From the NCBI RefSeq assembly GCF_000384965.1, contig NZ_CM001844.1:62001-126000 (forward strand): a DNA stretch of 64,000 nucleotides, given 5' to 3'. The notes beneath the pieces are model-generated. The model was not told where the DNA came from. It made no database searches and worked only from the letters and a program-made list of their open reading frames with translations. This DNA is from Bartonella bovis 91-4. Lineage in GTDB: Bacteria > Pseudomonadota > Alphaproteobacteria > Rhizobiales > Rhizobiaceae. The number at the start of each line of letters is the position of its first letter. Positions within the stretch are counted from its first letter, which is position 1. A program made the position numbers and the translations under genes. Below are positions 52,203-63,636 of the stretch, one piece after another.

Positions 52203-52328
52203 AGAAAACAAGAAGGTTTTTGTATTCGTTTTGTAGAAGACAAATTCCTCTTGATCTTCGATTTTTCTCGTTTTAGGAATCTTTTTAGACTGTTAATCTT
52301 CTTGTTGGGAAGAGAGGATATCTTTTAT

Positions 52329-52404
<76 letters not shown>

Positions 52405-53143
52405 AAAAGATTATGGTATTTTTCTCAATATAAAGCAAATATTTGAAAAGAAGATTTATATATCGGTTAAGAAATGTTGCGATTTTCATGCTAAATCTTT
52501 TTTTAAAAGTTATTCAATAAGTTCGTAATATGTTTCTGCGCACTCATTTATTCTATGCCTTTTTGAATTTTTAACGATCATAGAAATATAAGTTTAATGA
52601 AAACGAAAATATAATAAATTGTTTGCTAAACAAAAGCTCTATTACTATTAGAAGACATTATAAGAACCATTGATTAGGTGATGGTCTGTAATAAGGGATT
52701 CAAGAGTAACGTAAATTAGATCCATAAACTGGAATAGTGTGCCAACTTTATAATTATAATATACAGCCCAATACCAAAATAGCAATGGGGTTTAAATTTT
52801 ATCTCCAGAAAAATAATTAAAAAATTAATGTATTACATCACGATCCAAAAGTCTATTCATCATGAATTCAATTGACATTGGTTATTATCTAATTGTGCTT
52901 TTTTGGGTTTCTGTAAGCTATTGTTATATTTTATTAAAATTAGAAAATAATACACAAGATAATCTTATTTATTATGGACAATAATGGTTATCAAATTGAA
53001 TTTTGTAAAGAGTCTTAGTCTTTTAGAGTTTCAAATTCTTCGGTAGAACAATATTTTTCGCTTTTAGCGCTAAAATTCTTGCCTTTATGGTTAGGTTGCA
53101 GCACAACAGAGAAGAAATTTTAAATTATTCAAGGAAAGAAATA
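52405..53143. other. Spacer between tRNA-Ala and ilvD
   Basis: About 740 AT-rich bases with frequent stops and no recognisable gene, repeat of the tRNA end, or integrase trace. The last 15 bases contain the ilvD ribosome site (AAGGA). The ilvD promoter is not identifiable by eye. Confidence 0.45.
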
Positions 53144-54982
53144 ATGCCTTTTTATCGTTCAAGAACATCAACTCATGGACGCAATATGGCAGGGGCTCGT
53201 GGTCTTTGGCGTGCAACAGGGATGAAAGATGGGGATTTTGGTAAACCCATTATTGCAATTGCAAATTCTTTTACACAATTTGTACCAGGGCATGTACATT
53301 TAAAAGATCTTGGGCAACTTGTTGCACAAGAAATAGTTGCCGCTGGGGGTGTTGCGAAGGAATTTAATACTATTGCTATCGATGATGGGATTGCTATGGG
53401 GCATGATGGAATGCTTTATTCTTTACCTTCACGTGAAATTATTGCTGATTCTGTTGAATATATGGTCAATGCCCATTGTGCCGATGCTCTTGTTTGCATT
53501 TCCAATTGTGACAAAATTACACCTGGCATGTTGATGGCTTCCTTACGGTTGAATATCCCAACAATTTTTGTTTCAGGTGGCCCTATGGAAGCGGGCAAGA
53601 TTAAATGGAAAGATCAAGATATTACTGTTGATTTAGTTGATTCAATGATCGTTGCGGCTGATGATCATAATTCAGAAGAGGAAGTTTCTGAAATGGAACG
53701 TGCCGCTTGTCCTACATGTGGTTCTTGTTCAGGTATGTTTACTGCCAATTCTATGAATTGTCTTACTGAAGCATTAGGGCTTTCTCTTCCTGGAAATGGA
53801 TCAATGTTGGCTACGCATGCAGATCGTCAGCAGCTTTTTGAAGAGGCAGGCCGACGTATCGTCACATTGACAAAACGTTATTATGAACAAAACGATGAAA
53901 CAGTTTTGCCGCGTTCTATCGCTTCACGCAAGGCTTTTGAAAATGCAATGATTGTAGATATTTCCATGGGTGGATCAACGAACACTGTCCTGCATCTTTT
54001 AGCGGCAGCACAGGAAGGCCAGGTGGATTTTACCATGGCTGATATTGATCGTCTTTCACGTCGTGTTCCTGTTTTGTGTAAAGTTGCGCCTGCTGTTGCT
54101 AATATTCATATGGAAGATGTTCATCGTGCTGGTGGTATTATGGGGCTTTTGGGTGAATTAGATGCAGCCGGGCTTATCGATACATCGACTTACACGGTTC
54201 ATACAAAAACAATGAAAGAGGCTCTTTGTCGGTGGAATGTGAAACAAACCAATGAAAAAAGCATTTATGAATTCTATCGTGCAGCACCAGGAGGTGTATC
54301 AACGCAGGTAGCTTTTGGTCAAGCATCTCGTTATGATACTCTTGATCTTGATCGTGAAAAAGGTGTCATCCGTGATATTGCGCACGCTTATTCACAAGAT
54401 GGAGGGCTGGCGGTTCTTTATGGGAATCTTGCAAAAGACGGTTGTATTGTGAAGACAGCAGGTGTTGATCAGTCGATTTTAACATTTAAAGGTCCTGCGC
54501 GAATTTTTGAAAGTCAAGATTCAGCCGTTTCAGCAATCTTGGCCGATAAAATTAAACCAGGTGACGTTGTTTTGATCCGTTATGAAGGTCCACGTGGTGG
54601 GCCTGGAATGCAAGAAATGCTCTACCCAACTAGCTATCTTAAGTCTAAAGGATTAGGGAAGGTTTGCGCGCTTGTAACAGATGGCCGCTTTTCAGGGGGG
54701 TCTTCAGGGCTTTCTATCGGTCACGTTTCACCAGAAGCTGCTGAAGGAGGTGCAATTGCTTTAGTGGAAGACGGCGATATCATAGAGATTGATATTCCTA
54801 ACCGTATCATTCATTTGATGGTAGGTGACGCTGAGATTATACGCCGTCGTGTCAAGATGGAAGAAAAAGGAAACACTGCTTGGCAACCGGTTGAAGAACG
54901 TAAGCGTAAGGTTTCAAAGGCTCTAAAAGCTTATGCAGCTATGGCTACTTCTGCTGCTAAAGGTGCGGTTCGTAATATTTGA
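53144..54982 (+). CDS. ilvD: Dihydroxy-acid dehydratase
   Basis: IlvD is an Fe-S dehydratase that makes the 2-keto acid precursors of valine, leucine and isoleucine. The 612-residue protein has the start [26 protein letters not shown], the cluster Cys in [12 protein letters not shown] and [18 protein letters not shown], and the C-terminal [24 protein letters not shown] 53144 follows AAGGA and matches relatives; the frame is open 19 codons earlier without support. No other ilv or leu gene is in the window. The protein looks intact. Confidence 0.96.
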   Translation: MPFYRSRTSTHGRNMAGARGLWRATGMKDGDFGKPIIAIANSFTQFVPGHVHLKDLGQLVAQEIVAAGGVAKEFNTIAIDDGIAMGHDGMLYSLPSREIIADSVEYMVNAHCADALVCISNCDKITPGMLMASLRLNIPTIFVSGGPMEAGKIKWKDQDITVDLVDSMIVAADDHNSEEEVSEMERAACPTCGSCSGMFTANSMNCLTEALGLSLPGNGSMLATHADRQQLFEEAGRRIVTLTKRYYEQNDETVLPRSIASRKAFENAMIVDISMGGSTNTVLHLLAAAQEGQVDFTMADIDRLSRRVPVLCKVAPAVANIHMEDVHRAGGIMGLLGELDAAGLIDTSTYTVHTKTMKEALCRWNVKQTNEKSIYEFYRAAPGGVSTQVAFGQASRYDTLDLDREKGVIRDIAHAYSQDGGLAVLYGNLAKDGCIVKTAGVDQSILTFKGPARIFESQDSAVSAILADKIKPGDVVLIRYEGPRGGPGMQEMLYPTSYLKSKGLGKVCALVTDGRFSGGSSGLSIGHVSPEAAEGGAIALVEDGDIIEIDIPNRIIHLMVGDAEIIRRRVKMEEKGNTAWQPVEERKRKVSKALKAYAAMATSAAKGAVRNI

Positions 54983-55614
54983 TTTAAGTAAAAAATTTAA
55001 TTTACTGCAGATAAGTGAAATTGACTAGAATTTTAATGTTTTTCATAATTTTTCTGATTGATCACTCTGTTTGTATAGGGGGGTATTATTGGCTATTTTG
55101 ATTAAAGCTTAGAGGGATCAAAAATGTAATAATGCGATTTTTGATTGCTGCAGCTTTGTTTCTACTTCGTAGGGAGAACAAAAAGTTACCCCAAACAACA
55201 CTATAAATAAGCTCTATTAAAATACCCAAAAAAGATCCTGGAGTTAAGAGATGAAATCAATTTACACTTGTCTATAAATTATACTGATCATAACAAAAAG
55301 TAATAATAATACAATGAGTTGTAAATATAAATGAAGAATAATAAAGTGATATACTTTGGATTTATCTTGACAAGGTGAGAGAGTTTACTAAAGGAACTTC
55401 TGTATCATAATGCCGATGATTAAATCACTTAGATGTAATTGATAAGGAAAAATCAGAAAAGTGAAGTTTACTTGTTAGATTGTTTATGCTTCAAATAAAA
55501 GATTATGGATACTTAAAAATAAAGAAAAATAAAAGAATTTAAAACTAAATGAAGCTTTTTTTTAAATATGACTAAGTAAATAATAAGAAATCTTTCTGCA
55601 GTTTATGAAAGAAT
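54983..55614. other. Convergent spacer between ilvD and mutS
   Basis: About 630 AT-rich bases. A 24-codon frame at 55132 reads MRFLIAAALFLLRRENKK, with a signal-peptide-like start, but it ends at once and has no proper ribosome site. It may be a fossil or chance. No terminator hairpin is convincing. Confidence 0.45.
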
Positions 55615-58341
55615 TTATTGTGTATTCAGTTTTTTAAGGCGATAAAGCTCTTCTAGTGCAGCCTTAGGTGATAGTTCATCGGGATGGATGTTATTTAAAG
55701 CCTCTTTAATTGCATAATATTTATTTGTTTCTTCGGTTGTGGGGGACGTTGTTTGAGGAGAAAATAGCGGCAAATCATCAATTAATTTGTTTCCTTTTCC
55801 AGCCATTTCGCCTTTTTCTAATTGGTGTAGAACATCTGTAGCGCGAGTGATAACTGCTATGGGCAGTCCGGCAAGTTTTGCAACCTGTACTCCATAGGAT
55901 CGGTCAGCAGCTCCTTTAGCGACTTCATGAAGAAAGATTACATCACCACTCCAATTTTTGACTTTCATTGTTACATTATGAAGGCGGTTGAGTTTTTTAG
56001 TCAGTGCTGTCATTTCATGAAAATGTGTGGCAAGAATAGCACGGCAGCGGTTTACCTCATGAAGATATTCAACGGCTGCCCAAGCAATTGAAAGGCCATC
56101 AAAGGTTGATGTGCCCCGCCCGATTTCATCAAGAATAACAAGAGAACGGTTACTAGCGTGATTGAGAATGGTTGCTGTTTCGACCATTTCCATCATAAAT
56201 GTTGAACGCCCCCGTGCAAGATCATCAGAAGCACCAACACGACTAAATAAGCGGTCAACAACACCAATATGGGCTGAAGCAGCTGGAACAAAAGAGCCCA
56301 TTTGTGCCATAATAGCAATGAGGGCATTTTGCCGTAAAAAAGTTGATTTTCCTCCCATGTTGGGACCTGTTAATAGCCAAATTGCTGCATATTGGTGATC
56401 TTCTTGTGCCGAAAGATCGCAATCATTAGCAACAAACGATTCTGCTGCTTGTTTTCGTAATGCTTGCTCTACAACGGGGTGGCGTCCTCCAGTGATCTGA
56501 AAGGTAAGCGAATCGTCAATTTTGGGACGACAATACCCTTGTTCTTCAGCTAAAGTAGCTAGAGCAACAGATACATCTAAAACAGCAAGCGCTTCAGAAG
56601 CTTCACGAATGAAATCAACGTGTGCGGTAATTTCATTAACGAGTGTATCAAAAATTTCTAATTCAAGCGTCATAGCGTGGTTTGCTGCGTGCGCAATACG
56701 GCTTTCGAGCTCAACAAGCTCTGTTGTGGTAAAACGCATAGCACTTGCCATTGTTTGCCGGTGGATAAAACGTTCTTTTGATTGTGGGTTATTTGTGAGA
56801 GCTGAAGCTTGTAAGCTTGTAACTTCAATGAAGTATCCTAGAATGTTGTTATGCTTAATTTTGAGTGTTTTAATATCTGTTTCTTGAGCGTATTGTGCTT
56901 GAAGTTCAGCAATAACACGACGGGATTCATCACGTAAACTGCGGGTTTCATCTAATTCTTGATGATAATTGGGACGAATAAAACCGCCATCACGTTTAAG
57001 AAGAGGCAGATCATCGGCTAATGCTTTTTCTAATTGAACATGCAAAGCAATGGGTAAATGTGAGAATATCTCTCGTACGTCACTTATTTCTTGAGGAGGC
57101 AATTCATTGCTTAGAAGTTGATTAAGTTCACTAATAATTTCAAAACCACGTTGAATTGTGGCTATGTCACGCGGACCTCCTCGACCAAGAGCTAAACGTG
57201 AAACTGCGCGCGGCATATCTGTCCCCCCTTTTAAAATGAGACGGATAGCTTTTACAAGGGAAGTATTGCTCAAAAAAAAGTCAATTGAATCAAGACGTTT
57301 ATTAATGGTTAAGGGAGTAGTAAGCGGAGAAATTAAACGGTCAGCAAGAAGACGTGAGCCACCTCCTGTAACAGTACGGTCGATAGTTTTTAGTAAACTT
57401 CCATCACGTTGCCCAGATGTGGTACGAATAAGCTCAAGGTTAAGTCTAGTAGCTGCATCAATGAAAAGGGTGGCACTTTCATTTTGGCGCTCAGGTCGCA
57501 TAAGAGGGGGGCGGTGAGTGATTTGTGTTTTTTCAATATAACGAATAGCCGCGGCGATTGCTGAGAGTTCTGCAGGTGAATAGTCTGCAATGCCTTCGAG
57601 AGTTGATAGTTTAAAATAACTGCAAATATCATGTTCAGCGGTTATTGTATCAAAAAGACTAAGTGGTTGAGGTGAGACGATACGGCCAAGAGCATTAAAC
57701 AGCGATTTCTCTGATAGATCATGGAAAAATGAGTCGGCTACAATCACTTCTTGAGGATCTACGCACATAATATCTGTTAAGAGATTTTCATGGTGACTTT
57801 GTGTAACACGAAATATGCCCGTGGAAATATCAATCCAAGCAAGAGCAAAATCTTTTTTATCATTGGTTTTGGTGCGGGCAAGTGTCATCAAATAATTTGC
57901 GCGCGTTGGGTCAAGAAGCTTTTCTTCTGTGATGGTTCCGGGGGTAACAAGGCGCACAACATTACGCTGAACAACGGATTTTGAGCCGCGCTTTTTTGCT
58001 TCTGCAGGATCTTCTGTTTGTTCACATACTGCAACACGGTAGCCACAAGCAATAAGCTTTTGCAAGTAGTCATCTGCAGAATGAACAGGAACACCACACA
58101 TGGGAATGTCTTCACCTAAATGTTTGCCACGTGTTGTGAGAGTGATCCCTAAAGCTTGGGAAGCTTCAATTGCATCATTGAAAAATAATTCATAAAAATC
58201 ACCCATACGATAAAAAAGGAGAGAATCACTATTAACTGCCTTGATTTCTATATATTGCTCCATCATGGGTGTAAGGCGTTCTTGATGTGCAGTTGCAGAC
58301 TGTGGAATTAAATTATTTTTATATTCAGCCTTTTCTGTCAT
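55615..58341 (-). CDS. mutS: DNA mismatch repair protein MutS
   Basis: MutS recognises mismatches and short loops and starts repair with MutL. The 908-residue protein has the mismatch-binding domain with the Phe-x-Glu wedge ([17 protein letters not shown]), connector, lever and clamp domains. The ATPase follows with Walker [23 protein letters not shown], Walker [12 protein letters not shown] and ATHFHEM. A short C-terminal helix-turn-helix region closes it. It is long enough to be a full MutS1. It is divergent from maeB. Confidence 0.97.
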   Translation of the reverse strand: MTEKAEYKNNLIPQSATAHQERLTPMMEQYIEIKAVNSDSLLFYRMGDFYELFFNDAIEASQALGITLTTRGKHLGEDIPMCGVPVHSADDYLQKLIACGYRVAVCEQTEDPAEAKKRGSKSVVQRNVVRLVTPGTITEEKLLDPTRANYLMTLARTKTNDKKDFALAWIDISTGIFRVTQSHHENLLTDIMCVDPQEVIVADSFFHDLSEKSLFNALGRIVSPQPLSLFDTITAEHDICSYFKLSTLEGIADYSPAELSAIAAAIRYIEKTQITHRPPLMRPERQNESATLFIDAATRLNLELIRTTSGQRDGSLLKTIDRTVTGGGSRLLADRLISPLTTPLTINKRLDSIDFFLSNTSLVKAIRLILKGGTDMPRAVSRLALGRGGPRDIATIQRGFEIISELNQLLSNELPPQEISDVREIFSHLPIALHVQLEKALADDLPLLKRDGGFIRPNYHQELDETRSLRDESRRVIAELQAQYAQETDIKTLKIKHNNILGYFIEVTSLQASALTNNPQSKERFIHRQTMASAMRFTTTELVELESRIAHAANHAMTLELEIFDTLVNEITAHVDFIREASEALAVLDVSVALATLAEEQGYCRPKIDDSLTFQITGGRHPVVEQALRKQAAESFVANDCDLSAQEDHQYAAIWLLTGPNMGGKSTFLRQNALIAIMAQMGSFVPAASAHIGVVDRLFSRVGASDDLARGRSTFMMEMVETATILNHASNRSLVILDEIGRGTSTFDGLSIAWAAVEYLHEVNRCRAILATHFHEMTALTKKLNRLHNVTMKVKNWSGDVIFLHEVAKGAADRSYGVQVAKLAGLPIAVITRATDVLHQLEKGEMAGKGNKLIDDLPLFSPQTTSPTTEETNKYYAIKEALNNIHPDELSPKAALEELYRLKKLNTQ

Positions 58342-58553
58342 TTTGACGTGCCCATTTCCTTTGATATAGGTTTTTACGCCCTTTTTTATTTACTTCAATG
58401 CATATCTTCATTATCTCTAAATTGAAACGTATAGTAAATTATCTATTTAAAGAAAGCATAGCGATTTTTAGCATATGAATCAAACTTTAAAATCAAGTAA
58501 TTGCACTCGTTGGTAAGCGGAATATATACCGTTTTTGGAGACAAATAAGTAAG

Positions 58554-60854
58554 ATGAAAAAAAGTGGAAAAGATCAAAAAACGTATAAAAAAGCTTATAG
58601 TGCAAGTGAGCAAGAAGCTCTTGATTTTCATAGCTGTGGTCGGCCAGGAAAGCTTGAAATTGTCGCAACAAAGTCTATGGCAACTCAGCGTGATTTAGCA
58701 CTAGCTTATTCGCCGGGTGTGGCAGTTCCGGTTAAAGAAATCGCTCGCAATCCAGTATTGGCTTATGATTATACAGCAAAGGGCAATCTTGTTGCTGTTA
58801 TATCAAATGGGACGGCTATCTTAGGTTTAGGAAACTTGGGGGCACTAGCATCTAAACCGGTGATGGAAGGAAAAGCGGTACTCTTTAAGCGTTTTTCAGA
58901 TATCGATGCGATTGATTTAGAAATTGACACAAACGATACAGAAAGTTTTATCAATTTAGTGCGTCATTTGGAGCCATCTTTTGGTGGCATTAATCTTGAA
59001 GATATTAAGGCGCCTGATTGCTTTATTATCGAAAGCCGTTTGCGCGAGATAATGAATATTCCTGTTTTTCATGATGATCAACATGGAACAGCAGTTATTG
59101 TAGCTGCTGGCGTTCTCAATGCTTTGCATTTAACTGGGCGTGATATGAAGAATACGCGGTTGGTTTGTAATGGTGCTGGTTCTGCAGGGATTGCTTGTGT
59201 TGAACTCATCAAAGCAATGGGTTTTCCACCTGAAAATATTCTATTATGTGACACTAAAGGCGTTGTCTATAAAGGTCGTGAGGAGGGGATGAATCAGTGG
59301 AAATCTGCTCATGCTATCCAAACGGATAAACGTACTCTTGCTGAAGCGATGAAAGGAGCTGATATATTTTTCGGAGTTTCAGTTAAAGGCGCACTAACCC
59401 GTGAAATGGTCAAATCAATGGCTCCTCGACCAATTATTTTTGCTATGGCCAATCCCGATCCAGAAATTGCACCTGAAGAAGTTATGCAAGTACGTGATGA
59501 CGCTATTATAGCAACAGGTCGATCGGATTATCCTAATCAAATTAATAATGTTCTTTGTTTTCCATATATATTTCGTGGTGCACTTGATGTGCGCGCGACA
59601 GTCATCAATGAAAGCATGAAAATTGCTGCAGCGAGAGCTATTGCAGATTTAGCGCATGAGGATGTACCAGATAGCGTTGCAGAAGCTTATCATGGAAATC
59701 GGCTAAAATTTGGCCCAAACTATATTATTCCCGTTCCATTTGATCCACGTTTGCTCACGGTTGTTTCAATTGCGGTAGCAAAAGCAGCAATGGAGAGTGG
59801 TGTTGCAAGAAAGCATATCGATGATTTAGAGGCTTATGAGCGTGATTTGAATGCTAGACGTGATCCCATCGCATCTACGATGCGTGGTGTTTATAATCAT
59901 GTTCGTCAGGCGCCAAAGCAAATTGTTTTTGCAGAAGGCGAAGAGGAACAGGTAATGCGTGCAGCTGCCTCCTATGTTCATCAAAAATTGGGTAAGGCAA
60001 TTTTGATTGGCCGTGAAAAGCAGATTAAAAATACTGCTGATGTTGCTGGAATTGATCTTGAACGTGAGGGTATTTCTATTATTAATGCTAAGCTATCTCA
60101 ATATACGCATGCTTATGCTGATTATCTTTATAAAAAAATGCAACGCCAAGGTTGGTTATTGAGAGACTGCCATCGCCGTATCAATAATGATCGCAATTAT
60201 TTTGCTGCTTGTATGGTAGCATTGGGTCATGCTGATGTAATGATTACAGGGGTAACCCGAAATTATGAAACAGCCTTAATGGATATACGCCGGGTAATTG
60301 ATGAGAAACCAAAAGAACGATTGCTTGGTATCTCAATGGCTATTTGTCGTGAGCGAACTGTGTTTATTGCTGATACAGCTATATATGAACATCCTAGTGC
60401 CGAAGAACTTGCTGACATAGCTGAACAAACGGCCTCTTTTGTGCGTGGGTTGGGATATCAGCCACGGGTAGCATTTTTAGCATTCTCTACTTTTGGTTAT
60501 ATGAAAGGGCAGGTTACTCAGCACATCCAGAATGCTATCGATCTTTTGTATGAGCGTAAGGTTGATTTTGAATTTGATGGAGAAATGAGTGCTGATGTAG
60601 CACTCAATTCGAAATTAATGCAGCAATATCCTTTTATGAAATTAACAGAGCCTGCTAATATTTTGGTCATGCCTGGATATCATTCATCTTCAATTGCAAG
60701 TAAAATGTTACAAGAGCTTGGTCAAGCAACCATTATTGGTCCCATTTTAATTGGGCTAAAAAAATCTGTCCAAATTGTGCCGTTTAGTGGACACGATACA
60801 AATATCGTCAATATCGCGACACTAGCAGCTTATTATGCAGCAAAAATTGTTTAA
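58554..60854 (+). CDS. maeB: NADP-dependent malic enzyme (MaeB type, with phosphotransacetylase-like domain)
   Basis: Malic enzyme oxidatively decarboxylates malate to pyruvate. The 766-residue protein is the large fused form. The malic enzyme half (about residues 1-430) has AYSPGVAVP, HDDQHGTAVI and VCNGAGSAGIACVELI as the NADP site. The C-terminal half is a PTA/PTB-like domain that regulates oligomerisation and activity rather than transferring acetyl groups. With no glycolytic context here it would feed pyruvate and NADPH from amino-acid-derived malate. It is divergent from mutS and convergent with secB. Confidence 0.95.
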   Translation: MKKSGKDQKTYKKAYSASEQEALDFHSCGRPGKLEIVATKSMATQRDLALAYSPGVAVPVKEIARNPVLAYDYTAKGNLVAVISNGTAILGLGNLGALASKPVMEGKAVLFKRFSDIDAIDLEIDTNDTESFINLVRHLEPSFGGINLEDIKAPDCFIIESRLREIMNIPVFHDDQHGTAVIVAAGVLNALHLTGRDMKNTRLVCNGAGSAGIACVELIKAMGFPPENILLCDTKGVVYKGREEGMNQWKSAHAIQTDKRTLAEAMKGADIFFGVSVKGALTREMVKSMAPRPIIFAMANPDPEIAPEEVMQVRDDAIIATGRSDYPNQINNVLCFPYIFRGALDVRATVINESMKIAAARAIADLAHEDVPDSVAEAYHGNRLKFGPNYIIPVPFDPRLLTVVSIAVAKAAMESGVARKHIDDLEAYERDLNARRDPIASTMRGVYNHVRQAPKQIVFAEGEEEQVMRAAASYVHQKLGKAILIGREKQIKNTADVAGIDLEREGISIINAKLSQYTHAYADYLYKKMQRQGWLLRDCHRRINNDRNYFAACMVALGHADVMITGVTRNYETALMDIRRVIDEKPKERLLGISMAICRERTVFIADTAIYEHPSAEELADIAEQTASFVRGLGYQPRVAFLAFSTFGYMKGQVTQHIQNAIDLLYERKVDFEFDGEMSADVALNSKLMQQYPFMKLTEPANILVMPGYHSSSIASKMLQELGQATIIGPILIGLKKSVQIVPFSGHDTNIVNIATLAAYYAAKIV

Positions 60855-60856
60855 AA

Positions 60857-60881
60857 TTTCAGTATCTTCTTGAGACTGAAA
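60857..60881. terminator. Bidirectional terminator between maeB and secB
   Basis: TTTCAGT (60857-60863) pairs with ACTGAAA (60875-60881) around an 11-base loop, directly after the maeB stop. A-rich sequence on the right gives T residues when read from the secB side. Confidence 0.5.
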
Positions 60882-60917
60882 AAATAAAAATAGATTATAT
60901 TTGTTTTAAAACGATTT

Positions 60918-61394
60918 TTAAGATGATTGTGTTGAGTTATTCTTTTGTTCTTCAGCAATACGCTTTTGAAACAAAGCTGCAAAATCAATAGGATCGATGC
61001 GCAAGGGTGGAAAACCACCATTGTGAGTAGCATCGGATATGATTTGCCGGGCAAAAGGAAAAAGAAGACGAGGACATTCAATAAAAACCAATGGCATAAC
61101 GTGTTCTTGTGGAATATTTTTAATATGGAAAATACCACCATAAATCAATTCTACATGAAATAATATTTCAGTATCATCAGCAGCTTTGACTGAAAGTGAT
61201 AAGGTTACATCATAATTATCATTGCCAACTGGATTAGCATCGACATTTATGTTAATATCAATTTGTGGTGCTTTTTCTCGCGGACGCAATGACTGAGGGG
61301 CATTTGGATTTTCGAATGAAAAATCTTTTAAGTATTGGGTCAATACAGCAAAAACTGGCCCTTCATTCTTATTATTTATTTCACCTTCGGCCAT
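60918..61394 (-). CDS. secB: Protein-export chaperone SecB
   Basis: SecB is a tetrameric cytosolic chaperone that holds preproteins unfolded and passes them to SecA. The 158-residue protein shows the SecB core: [64 protein letters not shown]. The start MAEGEINN at 61394 follows AAAGG at a good distance; a GTG three codons earlier is possible. fxsA lies upstream on the same strand. Confidence 0.96.
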   Translation of the reverse strand: MAEGEINNKNEGPVFAVLTQYLKDFSFENPNAPQSLRPREKAPQIDININVDANPVGNDNYDVTLSLSVKAADDTEILFHVELIYGGIFHIKNIPQEHVMPLVFIECPRLLFPFARQIISDATHNGGFPPLRIDPIDFAALFQKRIAEEQKNNSTQSS

Positions 61395-61529
61395 ATTAAA
61401 CACCTTTCATATAGATACATATGTTTTTCAGGTTGCAAAATGAGATGGTTATCATGCTTTGTGCAAGGTTACAAGAAACGTTCTTTTTGTTTTTGTTATT
61501 TTTTGTTTTTGTTATAACTTTTCTATATT

Positions 61530-62027
61530 TTAATGATCATCATTTTTGTGCCAAGGAGATTCCTTGATATTATAGCTCTGATAATCTTCTGCGTTAAGTT
61601 CAATTATTTTTTCGGGTGCATTTTGAGTATTGGCACAGGTTTTGGCGTTAATTTTATTGTGTAATGATAAAAAGAGAAAACGGGTAAAGGTGCGTATAGG
61701 TTTTATAAGAAGTGATATTCCTAAAATATCGCTTATAAAACCAGGAAAAATAAGTAAAATCGCACCAATAATAATGAGAACATTATCAGCTATATAATCT
61801 TCTGACATATTTCCTTGGATAAGTTTTCGTTGTATATTTTTGAAAAGGCTAATACCCTGAATACGTAATAAAATACTTCCCATTATCATTGTTAAAAGGG
61901 TTAAACTCAAAGTTGCTAAAATTCCGATTTCATTTCCGACAAAAATAAAACCGGCAATTTCAACAAAAAGAACACTGAGGACAATAACCACAAAAAAGCG
62001 AGGCTTTATATGATAAAATTTTGTCAC
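61530..62027 (-). CDS. fxsA: FxsA family membrane protein
   Basis: FxsA is a small inner-membrane protein whose E. coli homologue, when abundant, lets F-plasmid cells resist phage T7 exclusion. The 165-residue protein has three or four hydrophobic helices and the family segment FVEIAGFIFVGNEIG, then NVLIIIGAILLIFPGFISDILGISLLI. The start codon is GTG at 62027 and no ATG precedes the conserved helix. It is divergent from the Tim44-like gene, as in many Rhizobiales. Confidence 0.88.
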   Translation of the reverse strand: MTKFYHIKPRFFVVIVLSVLFVEIAGFIFVGNEIGILATLSLTLLTMIMGSILLRIQGISLFKNIQRKLIQGNMSEDYIADNVLIIIGAILLIFPGFISDILGISLLIKPIRTFTRFLFLSLHNKINAKTCANTQNAPEKIIELNAEDYQSYNIKESPWHKNDDH

Positions 62028-62209
62028 ACGAAACTTCCCTTCTCAAAATTTTTATAGGAAAATTTATATATAGTTTCTTTTAAACTTAAATTAGAGACCA
62101 TAAACACTATTTGAATGGTAGATTTATTTAATCTATATACTTATTGATAAATAATATTAACTGCAATGTTTATTGCAGATCACTTTAGGTTTGGAGATTG
62201 ACAGCACCC

Positions 62210-62902
62210 ATGGAATTTGACGTTGTACTTGTAATAGCTCTTGTTATTATGGTTGTTGTTTTTATGCAACTGCGTAATGTATTAGGAAAGCGGACTGGTT
62301 TTGAAAGACCTCCCTTTGATCCTTATTCTGGTTGTTCTAAAAAGCAGATTGAAACAGAGACAGTCGATCATAGTATTTCATTTCCTCATAAGACTAACAC
62401 ACAAAAGAAAGATTTTAGCGAAATTAATGCAATTGCACCAGAAGGGAGTGCGTTGAATGATGGTTTGCGGGCTATCTGTCAGGCCGATTCTAATTTTTCT
62501 CCTCAATTTTTTATCAACGGTGTTCAAATTGCTTATGAGATGATTATGACAGCTTTTGCGCAAGGCGATCGTGATCAGCTTAAGAATTTGCTTTCTCAGG
62601 ATGTTTTTGAGAGTTTTTGTGCGGCGATTGAGCAGCGCAAAAAGAGGGAGGAGAAAGTCGAGTTCACTTTTGTCGGGATTAATAAAGTTGAATTTGTTGC
62701 AGCAGAAATGCAAAAAAGTGAAGAGTTTTTAACTGTGCGTATTGTCAGTGAAATTATTTCTGTGACTTATAATAAGCAAGACGAATGTATAGATGGTGAT
62801 CCTGAAGCTATTGTAGAAATTAAAGATGTCTGGACTTTTGTTCGCAGCAGTCTATCACAGGATCCAAATTGGAAACTTTTTGCAACGGAAGATGGAAATT
62901 AA
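62210..62902 (+). CDS. Tim44-like domain protein
   Basis: The 230-residue protein has one N-terminal membrane helix (VVLVIALVIMVVVFMQL), then the alphaproteobacterial LGKRTGFERPPFDPYS motif. A C-terminal Tim44-like domain (about 100-230) contains FINGVQIAYEMIMTAFAQGDRDQLKNLLSQDVFESF. Its relatives are ancestors of the mitochondrial Tim44 import factor; the bacterial role is not settled. ATG 62210 matches relatives; an in-frame TTG at 62198 is closer to the ribosome site but unlikely. In related genomes mltA lies between this gene and smr; here it is absent. Confidence 0.88.
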   Translation: MEFDVVLVIALVIMVVVFMQLRNVLGKRTGFERPPFDPYSGCSKKQIETETVDHSISFPHKTNTQKKDFSEINAIAPEGSALNDGLRAICQADSNFSPQFFINGVQIAYEMIMTAFAQGDRDQLKNLLSQDVFESFCAAIEQRKKREEKVEFTFVGINKVEFVAAEMQKSEEFLTVRIVSEIISVTYNKQDECIDGDPEAIVEIKDVWTFVRSSLSQDPNWKLFATEDGN

Positions 62903-62960
62903 AAGGTTGTTCGTTTATTGAGTCTTTTTAGTCAAATTCAAGGAAAATTGCGGGATCAAA

Positions 62961-63545
62961 ATGGTTAGAGGTCAAGAAGAAGAGAAGCATAAGCTATTGA
63001 TGTTAGAAGATAGCTTTTTGTGGGAGAAAGTCTGTCGTACTATAATACCCCTTCATGATAGAAGCTCTTCTTTTATGAGAAAAGATGTTGAAAATATTGA
63101 ACATAAAAAACTACAAGTAAGTCATGCTCTTCCATTCTCTCAACAAAATCCAAAACAATTAGCAATGGTTAAAAAAAGTAGAGGGACGGTAGAACAAACA
63201 GAAAAAATATATTTTTTCGATCGTACAACACATCGTAAAATTGCAAAGGGTCATTATCCTATTGAAGCGTGTATTGATCTTCATGGTTTTATACAGGATG
63301 AAGCTTATTTTTTCTTAAAAAAATTTCTACAATCATCTCAGCAGCGTGGATTGCGCTATGTTTTGGTTATTACAGGAAAAGGCCAATCACACGGGAGTAA
63401 TGGCATTCTATGTCAGTATGTTCCTTATTGGTTATCAACACCAATTTTTCAATACTATATTCACGCATTTGAGAAAGCTTCTCGTCAGCATGGTGGAAAT
63501 GGTGCACTTTATGTTCGGTTACGCAGTTTATATAAGGGAAAATAA
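62961..63545 (+). CDS. Smr domain protein
   Basis: The 194-residue protein has a variable, charged N-terminal half (residues 1-95). The C-terminal Smr domain starts at EACIDLHGF and contains LRYVLVITGKGQSHGSNGILCQYVPYWL, then HGGNGALYVRL. These are the D-x-H-G and T-G-x-G motifs of Smr nucleases, which in other bacteria cut nicked DNA or stalled mRNA. It follows the Tim44-like gene by 58 bases. The substrate here is unknown. Confidence 0.88.
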   Translation: MVRGQEEEKHKLLMLEDSFLWEKVCRTIIPLHDRSSSFMRKDVENIEHKKLQVSHALPFSQQNPKQLAMVKKSRGTVEQTEKIYFFDRTTHRKIAKGHYPIEACIDLHGFIQDEAYFFLKKFLQSSQQRGLRYVLVITGKGQSHGSNGILCQYVPYWLSTPIFQYYIHAFEKASRQHGGNGALYVRLRSLYKGK

Positions 63546-63636
63546 TTATAATGCTGTGGTTTGGAAAATTGTAGAAATCAATGTTTATTGTTGAATGAAT
63601 TAAGAAGAAACAGCTCTTCTTTATCATAAGTGGAAA

